The translations under genes and the position numbers were made by a program. Below, piece after piece: positions 11,110 through 21,407 of a stretch of DNA of 64,000 bases; within the stretch, counting starts at the first letter, position 1; the number at the start of each line of letters is the position of its first letter. The stretch comes from Atopsyche davidsoni (lineage: Eukaryota > Arthropoda > Insecta > Trichoptera > Hydrobiosidae): assembly GCA_022113835.1 (NCBI GenBank), contig JAILWY010000022.1, positions 4,836,001 to 4,900,000 on the forward strand, read 5' to 3'. The notes beneath the pieces were generated by a model that saw only the letters and a program-made list of their open reading frames with translations, was not told the origin of the DNA and made no database searches.

Positions 11110-11345
11110 GAAAACGTTTTTACTACCCCTGGATTGTTATCGCAGGGATGCTGCAACTTCTTTCATGGCGTCGCGGTTTTTCACCCTCCTCGCATCCATG
11201 GGGGTACCCCCTTGCGACAGGGAAATTCCATTTGCAGGCATATGATTATGTAATTATTGCAGGGCGGAGGCGGTGCGGCCGCACTCACAATCACGCGAGC
11301 GCCTCTTTCAGCCGTCGCGCATTACTCAGCGTACCTCAAAAGCCG
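11110..11345. other. GC-richer block with TAATTA core, possible regulatory element
   Basis: This block stands out from the AT-rich flanks and includes CATATGATTATGTAATTATT (11238), a cluster of homeodomain-like cores, next to CpG-rich sequence. The ORF running through it (11070-11438, 122 codons) matches no domain I know and is not supported as a gene. Confidence 0.25.
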
Positions 11346-12697
11346 GGCTTCTTCCTCATCAGTGCTGAAACGGACAATGCCTCAGTGATATTACTACGTT
11401 TTGACACTCCGATCAGTGATACTAAAAAAAACCTATGAAGCTCAACGTCGATGAGGTTTAATTAAAAAAAAAAAAAATATATATATATATATAGATAAAG
11501 TGATACACGAATCTGAAAACCCACTCTTGAACGCTTGCAGTAAAAATCCGTTAATATTACTCTCATTATTTGCAACTGAAAGCAATGGGATAAAAGGTTT
11601 TACATTGAAACAATGTAATGGCACAGGGAAGGTCTTTGAAATAAATAATTTCAGGCACCATTCAAGCCAGAAAGCATTGCATGTAGTTCAGTCTTCTAAG
11701 TGATGAACTATTTTAATCTATACGTATGCATTACATCCGTTTTGTTATAGATTATTTATTTCCTCTGCCTCCTGCAAATTTGTTTGAAACCCCCTTATTA
11801 ATTTTTTACGTGTCTACTTAAAAACTATTTTGAGTATTACAAATTAATTTAATATAGTAAATCAGTTTCATACAGCGCTTTCTGAACTCGTAAATCACTA
11901 AAAAAAATATTAAAACGTTGTTGGTGTGTTGATCGTAAATTGCTCAACACCTTTATAGTTTATAAAACATCGCTTTGCACCGGTCTTGTGTAGAAAACAC
12001 GTTAATTTGTTTTGTAAGCTAACCATTAGTACTGCACACTGAAAATTCAATTGCCATAAAATAAAATTTTCAAATAACTTGACTATAATTCAGGTGCTTA
12101 AAAAAATTCTAAGTATTATTTGTTCAGTTAACTTTTTAGAGTGATTTCGTACTTGTGTATCGTGTTTCTAGTCTTCTGATATTTCAGTTTCAGTACTGAG
12201 CTTATATTCAGATATTTCTGAATTGAAATTATTGAAAATGACTACAGTCGTGGTATCAAGATGATATATGACTCAAAACACATTTTTAAAGTTTTGTTTG
12301 TTTTGATATGTTCGAACGGACTATAGAGTGTTGTGCCGATTGCTCGATGTATTGTACTATATTATATTTATTTTGAAGTTAATAACGTCTTGGGGTTGTA
12401 TCAGGGGTGCGTCCGTTTCACACTGACGGGCTCGCCGAGCCGGGGCTCAAGTCGGGGCTTTCACGCCGTGACTTTTCGTTTACATAGGAAATCTTCCAGG
12501 TGGGGCCCAGGTGGGTCGTTTCAGGTGCGTCTAACGGGCTTCCTTCGCGACCCCTTGCCACCCCCGCCCCAGGAAGGGGCGTCTCTCCTTTTGCTCGGGA
12601 GATTGTGCCTGACTAGCCTGCTGAAGTGTGACTTAAAATTTTCACGTCTCGTGCGCGCACAACATCTACATGTTAATCCACACACACACATATATAT
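11346..12697. other. Non-coding stretch with repeat fragments
   Basis: It contains a poly(A) plus (TA)n run at 11463-11494, a CAGCGCTTTCTGAACTCGTA block at 11873 that recurs near 31388, and TTTGCACCGGTCTTG at 11974, which recalls the tandem array at 1060. A GC-rich patch at 12405-12630 abuts the mariner element and is unassigned. Confidence 0.4.
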
Positions 12698-12845
12698 AAG
12701 AGAGCGGCCCGATAAGTACTTAGCCTCACCGCCCAATGGTGCTAGTAGCGCAAAAGAGATATTTACTATCGTGTAGTACATACTAGTAGACGGCTAATGT
12801 CAAAATTTCAGCTGAATCGGACTCGTAGTTTTGTTTTGACCGCGT

Positions 12846-13302
12846 GTGATTCAATTCTTGTTTTTGGAAGAGAAATCGAGTAGAGAAATCAAAGAGCGCT
12901 TGAATGCTGTGTACGGTGACTCTTCTCCTTTGATGGCGACCGTCAAAAATTGGTTTAACGAGTTTCAATGTGGTCGCACGTCGGTTTTTGATGAGCCACG
13001 CCCAGGTGCCCCGAAAATGGCTACCACGGAGGATAACGTGACAAAAATCTACGATCTCGCATTGGCAGACCGCCGATTGAAGGTGCGTGAGATAGCAGAA
13101 ACAGTACGCATCTTAAAAGACCGCATGAGTCATATCTTGCATGAAATTTTGGGTTAGGTTAGGTTAGGTAAAACTTGAAAAAGTCACTAATCGGGCAGAA
13201 ATTCAAGTCGAATGAGGAGGTCATCGCCGCCACGGAGGCCTACTTTTCAGACCTCGAGAAAACGTATTTTTCAGATGGGTCAAGTGTATCGAGTGTTATG
13301 TA
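12846..13302 (+). pseudogene. Mariner transposase remnant: HTH N-terminus plus C-terminal tail
   Basis: The first piece (12846-13151, about 100 residues) holds the paired helix-turn-helix region of mariner transposases, with FLFLEEKSSREI, a WFNEFQCGRTS block, a PRPG-P-ATTED linker and VREIAETV. It ends at HILHEILG. The second piece (about 13171-13300) reads LKKSLIGQKF, then SNEEVIAATEAYFSDLEK, the usual C-terminal tail, before a stop. The whole DD34D catalytic domain is missing (roughly 200 residues compared with the family). A TTAGG array sits between the two pieces. It is non-functional as a transposase. Confidence 0.88.
13154..13168 (+). repeat. Interstitial (TTAGG)3 insect-telomere-type repeat
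   Basis: Three perfect TTAGG units lie between the N-terminal and C-terminal mariner pieces, at the point where the catalytic region is lost. TTAGG is the ancestral insect telomere repeat. The tract may be filler added during break repair. Confidence 0.85.
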
Positions 13303-13373
13303 AATAAATCGCCACTTTTCCAAAATTTTCGTTTTTCCTTTGTAAGCTAAGTACTAATCGGACCGCCCTCGTG

Positions 13374-14199
13374 TATATGTACATCCAATAGGCAAAAAAA
13401 TGCCTCCAAAATAGTTTAAAAACACACGGCTGATATGAATTTGTCGCGCGGCAGGCCATTGCTCAAAATTGGGGATGGAATTATATCATTAATTATCTGG
13501 ATATCTAACAACACGGAATTAACGGGGGGGGATGATAAATTAATCGAATAAATCCCCCTATGATAACTCTATCAGAAGGAAGCCCTATTTCAGCCACGCG
13601 TCGAATTAAGTGCGCGGCCGCGTTACGACCCACTCAAAATATAGCTTATTTTGATTTAAAAAATTAATATAAATTTACCTGCATTGTAGCCCGTATGTTA
13701 ATAGACTTATCGTCGCTTCTTGTGTATACAAGTTATCTAAAAATATATAGTGCACGTACACAAACTAAACAAGTGAAAAATGTGAATTTATTTTTAAAAC
13801 GGTTATTTTTTATTATTCATACTAATGCTTATTAAAATCAGTAGAAAAATGGTCCAAAAATCGTTTGCTTCACAGTTTAAGTAACGCGCGTGATCCGTCC
13901 GCGCGCTTCGCCACCAAGGTGTTTTCGACCCGCCGTTAATCGTGGGCGAACTTGTCTCCGGGGATTTTGCACTTGAGGGACTTCTAAGGCTGAAAACATA
14001 CTGAACCGGGGAGTGTTGGCACGTGCCGCGGGCCGCAACTGAACCCTGGGATCAAATACCGGAAGCATTCACCCCCGCTTGTATCAATCGACGATCGCTT
14101 CGACGGAAATAACCCCGTCGCCATGATGGACGCCCACCTGTGAAAATACGCGTTGATTGCACTTATTGTGTTGAATATAATATACTCATTATAGCTGAT
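13374..14199. other. Non-coding stretch with GC-richer patches
   Basis: Patches at 13440-13640 (TAATTA, TGATAA cores and a G8 run) and 13880-14120 (CpG-rich) stand out from AT-rich DNA. ORFs 13877-14068 and 13984-14223 (minus) show no domain. They may be intronic regulatory DNA; nothing more is supported. Confidence 0.3.
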
Positions 14200-14430
14200 T
14201 CTTCTTCGGGTGCCTCTCATCAAAAGATATTCGTGATCATCTCACTAAACTTATCTCTGCCTGTTCATGGTTTTCTTATGGAGAAATCGTATTTCCCGAG
14301 TCCTTCTACACTGCTGTTTTATATTCTAAGGTCTGCGTATTGGTGCTGCCCAATAGCATTATTATTATACAATCCTTTCTTTGTAAGATTTCCTGGAATA
14401 TCGGATATTTTTTCTGTAGCAGGAGGCAGA
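14200..14430 (-). repeat. Short non-autonomous element of family B (LINE-tailed), copy 1
   Basis: On the + strand it reads CTTCTTCGGGTGCCTCTCAT, then TGTTCATGGTTTTCTTATGG, GAGTCCTTCTACACTGC and GCTGCCCAATAGCATTATTA. Copies with the same order lie at 30893-31100 and 49028-49265. The GAAGAAG end on the minus strand is the same as in the LINE tails. No intact ORF is shared between copies. Confidence 0.7.
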
Positions 14431-14545
14431 AACAAAAAAAAAACCCTCCCCTTCTCTTCTACAACGTATTTTTAATTTATTAAGCAATCGAAACGCCGAA
14501 AAATATTTTTCACAGCACCTGTTCAGTTTTCACAATGCTCTAGCC

Positions 14546-14834
14546 CAGGGGCTCCCAACCTTTTTGCACCCAAGAGCACGTTCTAGAATGCCAGTCGGGC
14601 GGCGGGCACCTTTAATTTTTCATTCATTCCAACAAAAAAAAATAAAAATATAGAAGTCTATGTTTATATTTTTTATATAAAAATATTATTTTAAAAATTA
14701 TTCTTTGTTTAATTAATAGATATTAATTTTCAATAATATTTTATTGTGAACTTAAATAAACATTCTCATCGTAGTCGCACAGCGGCGGGCACATGCAAAA
14801 CAGTCGGCGGGCGGCATAGGGTTTGGGACCACTG
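14546..14834 (+). mobile_element. hAT-type non-autonomous element with perfect 8-bp duplication
   Basis: The element starts CAGGGGCTCCCAACCTTTTT and ends GGGACCACTG, imperfect inverted termini of hAT type. It is flanked by a perfect 8-bp repeat CTCTAGCC (14538-14545 and 14835-14842), the duplication length of hAT transposons. At 289 bp it cannot encode a transposase. A related copy lies at 54661-54842. Confidence 0.9.
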
Positions 14835-15069
14835 CTCTAGCCAATTCAACTACTTTAAGAGCGCCGAAAGCCACGGACGTAAAAAAATATTTCACACACT
14901 TATCTCATCGTTTCACGTGCGAAAGGATTACTTAACCCTTGTGCAGATTAAGCGGATCCAAATCAAATACGAAGGGTTCAGATTCAAAATAAAGCCAATC
15001 TCTCAAAACAAAGATCTGTGTTTATGATAACAGTAATTTTTTTACTTGTCTGATTTTTGAAAATACGAG

Positions 15070-15235
15070 CATGGCGTTGCCAGGCGAGCGGTGCGTGTAA
15101 TGAGGCTTTAACGCGAGGCTGCGAGGGATGGTCCCGTAACTTCAGAGGCTGTCAGGCGCACGTCGCGAGATGGTGCCGGCGGCCATTTGGAAAAATTAAA
15201 TTAAAAAAACTTCGCCCCGAACGCACAATGGCGTC
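15070..15235. other. GC-rich block preceding a tandem array
   Basis: This block has many GCG/CGC words and ends at the start of the tandem array. The ORF 15057-15278 runs from it into the array and is not convincing as a gene. Confidence 0.25.
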
Positions 15236-16400
15236 TGAAAAAATTCAAACGTCACTCTTCGGTAATTGTCTTATGTGATTATTTGATGGGGATTCTTTTT
15301 TTTGGTGTTTTGAAATTACAACTTCAACTTTCCAGAAACTTCGGTCCTGAAAAGTCTGAAGATTTTTCAAACGTCGTTTTTCAGTAATTATCTTGTACGC
15401 AAAGTCAATATTTTAAATAACATTTTAAGGCTTTTAATTATTCAGAAAAACACTTTGTTTCAAACGTCACTCTTCATCAAACAATCACAATTGTCTTATG
15501 TGATTATTTGATGGGCATTTCAGTTTTTCAAAGATCAAAAAAAAAAACCTCGCCTGAAAGGTCTGACGATTTTTCAAACGTCGTTTTTCAGTAACTATCT
15601 TGTACGTAAAGTCAATATTTTAAATAACATTTTAAGGCTTTTAATTATTCAGAAAAACACTTTGTTTAAAACGTCACTCTTCATCAAATAATCACAATTG
15701 TCTTGTGTGATTATTTGATGGTAATTTCAGTTTTTCAAAGATCAAAAAAAAAAACCTCGCCTGAAAGGTCTGACGATTTTTCAAACGTCGTTTTTCAGTA
15801 ACTATCTTGTACGTAAAGTAAATATTTTAAATAAAATTTAAAGGCTTTTAATCATCCATAAAAACACTTTGTTTCTAACGTCACTCTTCAGTTATTGTCT
15901 TATGTGATTATTTGATGGTAATTTCAGTTTTTCAAAGATCAAAAAAAAAACCTCGCCTGAAAGGTCTGAAGATTTTTCAAACGTCACCTTTCAGTAATTA
16001 TCTTGTACGTAAAGTAAATATTTTAAATAGCATTTTAAGGCTTTTAATCACCCAGAAAAATACTTTGTTACGAACGTCTCTCCACTAATTGTCTTATATG
16101 ATTATTTGATGGGGAATTTTCTTTCTGTGTTTTAAAATTACGATTTCAGCTTTTCAAAGTCTGAAGATTTTTCAAACGTCGTTTTTCAGTAACTATCTTG
16201 TACGTAAAGTAAATATTTTAAATAAAATTTAAAGGCTTTTAATCATCCAGAAAAACACTTTGTTTCAAACGTCTCTTCAGTAATTGTCTTATATGATTAT
16301 TTGATGGGCATTTCAGCTTTTTAAAGATCAAAAAAAAAAACCTCATCGTGAAAAGTCTGAAGATCTTTTAACGTCACTGTTAAGGTAAATAATTATAGGT
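15236..16400 (+). repeat. Tandem array of ~195-215 bp units built from ~100 bp half-units
   Basis: The word ACGTCAC/ACGTCTC recurs at about 15251, 15466, 15673, 15880, 16076, 16271 and 16373 (spacings 215, 207, 207, 196, 195, 102). Each unit holds TTATTTGATGG, A-rich AAACCTCGCCTGAAAGG, TCTTGTACGTAAAGT and AAGGCTTTTAAT. Inside a unit, a CGTCGTTTTTCAGTAA segment is a diverged version of the CGTCACTCTTCGGTAA segment, so each unit looks like an old dimer. Confidence 0.9.
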
Positions 16401-18128
16401 AAGTAATTTATTTGGCTTAAATTATACTTTATTTAAAAATCAAAATCATTATTTTACTTTTTATTGTTGTATTATAATAAAATATATTTCTTCGCGTATG
16501 CGTTCATTTTAAAATATAATTGCAGCTTGGCAGAGAAATCAGAGCTTCATCAGATGGATCAAAATAAAACAGAAGAATTTTCCATATTAAATGAAATTCC
16601 TGACTTTAATATATTCACAAGTAGATCCGAATGAACTTCATTCAAAGCTTTTTATTATTTTGAAGGAATTTATATATTTTTATTTAATTATTATTACTTT
16701 TGCCAAACATCTATCTGTGAGGACACGAGTGTACAGAAAGAATTCATGCTATATTAAATAGCTGAAGATAATATATTCTAAAAAAATCTAAATGAACATC
16801 GTTCAAAGGTTTTTTTTTGCTCAAATGAATTCATAAAATAGTATTGAGTTGTAAAATAAAAAAATAATTAATATCTTTAGTAAATTGTTAGTTAATTTTA
16901 ATAAAATACTACCCGAGCTGCGGTCCAGCCTTTGTAGGTAAAATTTTCACAAAGCCATCCATTTCTTGCTACTGAGTTTAAACGAGTATACTTGGGTATT
17001 TTTTAATTATTTATTTCGGTTTGTAAATTCAGGTAGAATTTTTTTTAATTTTCAGCAAGAAAACCTTTAAAGTGAGGGCTTAGAAAAACCTCCAATCGAT
17101 TTATGTCCGCCGAGAAAAATACATTGAATGGTTCGCAAGAAACTCTTTTATATTTATGATTTGGAATATATTGAAAATGAATATAAATGTGTTTGTTGTT
17201 TTCGTCACGAAAGCGATAATATTTTAGAAATATATTGAAAAAGGATTTAAATAATGATTTAACCCAACCAAACTATAGTTAAGTTCAATAAACTATATTA
17301 AAACCTGATTATTTACATCGAAAGTCTTTTGTGTCCAGTCTATGAAATTGAAGGTTATGAGGTTATTTAAAAAAACCGGTGCATCGAGACGAGTAGAAAC
17401 TAAGGTTATGCAACTGTGAAGGTATTTAAAAAAAATATTTTTTTGCTCCAGTTGTCCATTTGTATTATATTTAGTAACTTCATATAATAAACAAGTTAAA
17501 TTTGTAAGACTCAATAAACCGTAAACTTAAAAACACAAATGGGAATTTTTATAAAAAATATCGTTATCTTCTAGCTCTTCTGTTTTAATTTATTTCAACG
17601 AGATATCAAGTAGTAAAAATTATAAATTGAAAAATAAATTAATACTTAATTTGGGACGGGTTTATTCATAATTTCAATGCTCGGCAAAAAAATATTTGTT
17701 CAGGGTCGCGGTGCCCTTTTCATGATTTAATTTGTCTCGAAAGCTTCCCTTCGCGGTCAGCAAGGAATTAACTTTTGACCCACACTGTATACGCCGCGAA
17801 CCGAGTGCAAATACGCCCTCTGAGCACATACAGCGTGATCCGAAATTTCCTCCTCTCCCAATTAAATCATTCCCGACTCTCTCGGGTAATCGTCAAAATA
17901 CGTATACGTCAAAATATTTACATAAATTATATTTTATTTAAAAAAAATACGTTTTTTACTAAAACTAGAGAAAATAACTAAATAAACATAAAAAAAAATA
18001 AAAAATAAATATATAAATAAAATAAAAACTTGTAATTGATTTTACTTAAGAATTTCAGGTGTGTTCAAGTTTAGTGTAAAAATCGCTCCAAAAACTTTGT
18101 TTTCCTAAATAGGGTGTGTTTCTTCATA
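16401..18128. other. AT-rich non-coding stretch
   Basis: A GC-richer patch at 17735-17895 includes short overlapping ORFs with no domain. The remainder is A/T runs. No transposon end was recognised. Confidence 0.4.
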
Positions 18129-18160
18129 TACAGGGTGGTTCGAATATTTCACAGGGAGAA
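18129..18160 (+). repeat. ATACAGGGTG-type terminus
   Basis: ATACAGGGTGGTTCGAAT is one of several TACAGGGTG starts in the window (also 21264, 44887, 47273, 47777). A complete two-ended copy is present at 21266-21407. No partner was found here. Confidence 0.5.
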
Positions 18161-18830
18161 CAAATGCGTGCCGGTTTTTTTTATTTACGTTGAAATAAAC
18201 CATTTTAATTTCACTGTACAAATGAATGGTGAATTCATTATACGGTCGGCTGATTGCGCACACTGAAATTCAGATTTATCGATTTTTTCAGTAATTCAGA
18301 CATACCGAATAATATTTCAGTGTTAAAATATTTTATACATGCGTATAACTGAAATTTATTTTGTAAATGATTCAGTTCAAAATTAGATGATTACGAAAAA
18401 AAAACTTTTTGCCAGGTATTTAAGCTACTCTATTATAATGATTATAATCTATTATAATCTATTATAATGATTTAATATCGATTCTGAAAATAAGCACAGC
18501 TCTTAAGGACATTGATTAAAATCAAATTATATGATTATTATATTCAATTTTTTTTGTAGTTTTCATATATTAATCGATTACATATAATCATAAAATAAGT
18601 AAGAATTGTGGATTTTTTAAATAATTAAATAAATCATTCGCCAAGACATAATCAAGCAAAATACCAAAATTTAATTTATATCAATTAAATATCGCCTTTA
18701 TTTTAAAATATGTAAATACCGTATATTCTTAACAATACTCTTAAAAAGTAAACTAATTTTTTAATTAAAATTATTTTTAATTTATACATTACTGGTTTCA
18801 TTTGTAGTACTCCATATTTAAGCAACAAGT
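18161..18830. other. AT-rich non-coding stretch
   Basis: It consists of A/T runs with a short direct repetition of ATCTATTATA around 18428-18465. Nothing else was seen. Confidence 0.4.
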
Positions 18831-18849
18831 ATCTAGGAGATAAAAAATG

Positions 18850-18965
18850 ATCGTTGATCAGCGATATCGACGCTCCGTTTTGAGAAATAGATGATCCAAG
18901 CCAAAAACACGAAAAGCCAAATGGCTAGACGATAACGAAAAAATCGCAGTACCCTAACCATTCGA
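18850..18965 (-). repeat. tRNA-like SINE remnant
   Basis: A phrase AGCCAAATGGCTAGACGAT resembles AGCCAATTGGCTAGGAGAT in the better-preserved copy at 45781-45850. Box B is not preserved. It is a weak fragment. Confidence 0.3.
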
Positions 18966-19390
18966 CGCTTTGATAGGGTTATATATATTTTTTTAATACG
19001 AAATCGACTATCCTTTACGAAAAATAGATAATTCAGGTGAAACAATGTAAGCCTCCATCAAACGACAGTGAAATATTGCGTCTCGGAGGCTTTTTTTTTT
19101 CTTCAGTAAACACCGCCGAGGTCAGGGATAAATAAATCACCCCCAAGTAAGTAACGCCGTGTCTTCCTGTGTCACATTAGTGGCCGCAGGCTATAACAAA
19201 ATGTCAGTAGACGAAACAAGCTAAAACAACAGAGTACGAATAGCCAGTAGCTAGGAAACTACGAGGTATTTTCGCTGCGAGTTTCATCTTTCAAAGTTCT
19301 CCCGAAGAGCTCACAAAAAAACCTTATCTTTCGATAGGATAACAATTACTATAGTTTCGACGATTTTCTCGGCTTTTGCATATTCTGAAA

Positions 19391-19579
19391 TACAGGGTTA
19401 AGCAGGGAGGTATGGATGATCTGATCGAGGCGCCACGTGAGGTGGGGTTATCTGCTTGTCGAAAGATTTTTGCAATGGCAACATCCAAGTTACACACTGA
19501 AAAAAAAAATTTAAGCTTCATTGAAAATGAGTGTGTAACTGTTATTTCAAATCGTCCATACCTCCCTGCTTAACCCTGC
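19391..19579. mobile_element. MITE with long terminal inverted repeats
   Basis: The left end CAGGGTTAAGCAGGGAGGTA and the next 8 bases recur as an inverted copy at the right end (GGTATGGACGAT complement), giving inverted repeats of about 28 bp with one or two changes. A second nested inverted repeat GTTACACACT...AGTGTGTAAC lies inside. At ~189 bp it has no coding capacity; the ORF 19376-19573 only spans the palindrome. The superfamily is uncertain, and a clean target duplication is not visible on the right. Confidence 0.85.
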
Positions 19580-19815
19580 GTGTATAGACTAAAGCGTGTA
19601 CCGAAGCTGCTACATCCGAACAGTCACAATATAAACGAATAAAGCAGTTAACAGCCCATCACTAGAGCGGCGGGGAGAACGCGACTAACTAAATATCGCC
19701 CCCGGGGAAACTGCGGCCAACAGGACATACTTCCAATTTGTAAAAAAAAAAAAACTGCCCGTAAAAAACACCGGTTAATTAATTAAAACTGGCATGTTAT
19801 ATATATTTTTTTTTC

Positions 19816-19850
19816 TACGTTTCGGCCTCGGTACAAGGATGATCTTCAGT
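19816..19850 (-). repeat. Hairpin motif family H1
   Basis: The minus strand reads CTGAAGATCATC, a loop with TACCG, then GGCCGAAACG. The start CTGAAGA fits the CUGANGA box of hammerhead ribozymes, but the other helices are not demonstrated. Confidence 0.5.
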
Positions 19851-21263
19851 ACTACTTTGTGGGTTTTCATGGGCGCGTCTGAAATTACCCTCGGGGTTGT
19901 TTGTTGTCATCAAAGGGGATGACTGTCGTCTTTAACTATCTACAAGTGAGAATGGTGATGGACACGTAATGCCATTTTGAATATTCACCCTGAAGGGTAT
20001 TCTCACGCTCGCTTGTATTATATTTTTGTTTGCATTTGATTGATGGCGTCTTCAGCGCAATGGGGGAGGCTGGGGTGAACTCTGAAAATGGGTTTTGAAT
20101 TGCCTAACGCAGCGTGAATGGAAACGGCACAAAGGGACGAAGGACATTAGGTTTTTCAGGAATTTTCATTTCTATTGGCTGATTCTTTCTGCTTTTGTTA
20201 ATAAACATCCGCGCCCTAGGGGATTTAAATATTAAAAAAAAATTATTATGAATTAAGTGAAACCAATAAGTGATGATAGTTTTAAGAATGCTTTTATATT
20301 ATTGATACAAAATGGTGAAAATAAAATGGTATATTTGAAACAAAAAATATTTGATTCACAGAAAGCAACCCAAATATAATCGACTCTCCCCTATATAAAA
20401 TAAATAAATCAAATAAAACAGCGAAAGCCTCTATCGAACGACAGTAAAATGTTGCGCGTTGGACATTTTTATATAAAAAAACACCCTCGAAGTCTATATT
20501 ATATCACAGGCACAATAAAATATAGCAAAATATTGTAAAAATAACATTTTAGTTTTATTCGATGTATAGAAATATTGTTAAAAGTTCGCATTATAAGAAT
20601 CGCACAGAATTCCAGCAAACTGTTATTAAGCTTTGATAAACTGGTTAAATTTATATTACTTTATATAAAAACAATAAATTTTAATTAAAATCACTAAGAG
20701 ATCTCAAGTAAATATAAGAGTTTTTGAAAATGTAAAATAATAATTATTTTGATAGATATTAAAAAAGTTAATCGACACCCTGTTAAAGTTAACCACAAGA
20801 AACATGGAGTAAAAATAAACCTTATCAAACCTTTTCGTAAGCTTATTAAAGAAAGAAGTTACATTTTTAAATAATAAAAATCGCCCAAAGCCTTATCGAA
20901 CCTTACCACATTGATTAATTCAGTATTTATACTTTAACAATATACTAATTAAATAAATATTATTAGAAAGTATACAATTGGATATTTGAAATCAAACTTA
21001 ACCCATATTAAAAATTATTATCTTTAAAAAACGCACTTATTATTATAAAACCTCATAAAACCACACAAAACAGTTTAATTACTTTATTTGTTATTTATTT
21101 TGTATTAATTTATTCAAGATTCAATAAACCCATTAAAAGATTCGCGTAAAGCTTTATTAAACCTTACAAAAGTTTTTCTTAGATTTGACGCAATCTTTAG
21201 TCAAATTTGTTGATCCATTCGGTATTTTTACATAAGCATAGGCACAAGGACACCTACTCCATA
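19851..21263. other. AT-rich non-coding stretch
   Basis: A GC-richer patch covers 19860-20200. The rest is AT-rich with several TTATTAAA/CTTATCAAACC words that may be an old degenerate repeat. No gene or clear element was seen. Confidence 0.4.
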
Positions 21264-21265
21264 TA

Positions 21266-21407
21266 CAGGGTGATTCAAACGTTTCATACACCTTATTTTC
21301 ATATGGAGTTTATGTGAAATTAATAGGTAATAAAATGGGACTTTCTTTCAAAATTATTAAATGGTTGAATATATCAAATGACAGGTTACGAGTTCAGAGC
21401 CACCCTG
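21266..21407. mobile_element. Short TIR element CAGGGTG...CACCCTG between TA dinucleotides
   Basis: The left end ATACAGGGTGATTC and the right end GAGCCACCCTGTAT are inverted copies flanked by TA on both sides, as in Tc1/mariner-type MITEs. The element is ~142 bp with no ORF. Single ends of the same type occur elsewhere in the window. Confidence 0.75.

Larger units (their letters stand above)
12698..13373 (+). mobile_element. Internally deleted mariner element with terminal inverted repeats
   Basis: The left end reads GCGGCCCGATAAGTACTTAG (12704) and the complement of the right end reads GCGGTCCGATTAGTACTTAG, so about 28-30 bp inverted repeats bound ~675 bp next to TA dinucleotides. Intact mariners are about 1.3 kb. 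The interior keeps the 5' and 3' ends of the transposase but has lost the middle. It can no longer encode an active transposase. Confidence 0.88.

Noticed and set aside
11070..11438. 122-codon ORF as a host gene
   Set aside because: No domain, no start context or splice structure, and the frame only crosses a GC-richer block where stops are rarer.
12333..12776. 147-codon ORF as a gene
   Set aside because: It runs from a GC-rich patch into the mariner terminal repeat, so its C-terminus is transposon DNA, and no domain is recognisable.
15236..16400. CRISPR array
   Set aside because: Repeats are ~200 bp, diverged and contiguous, with no short repeat/unique spacer pattern or cas genes, and the DNA is eukaryotic.
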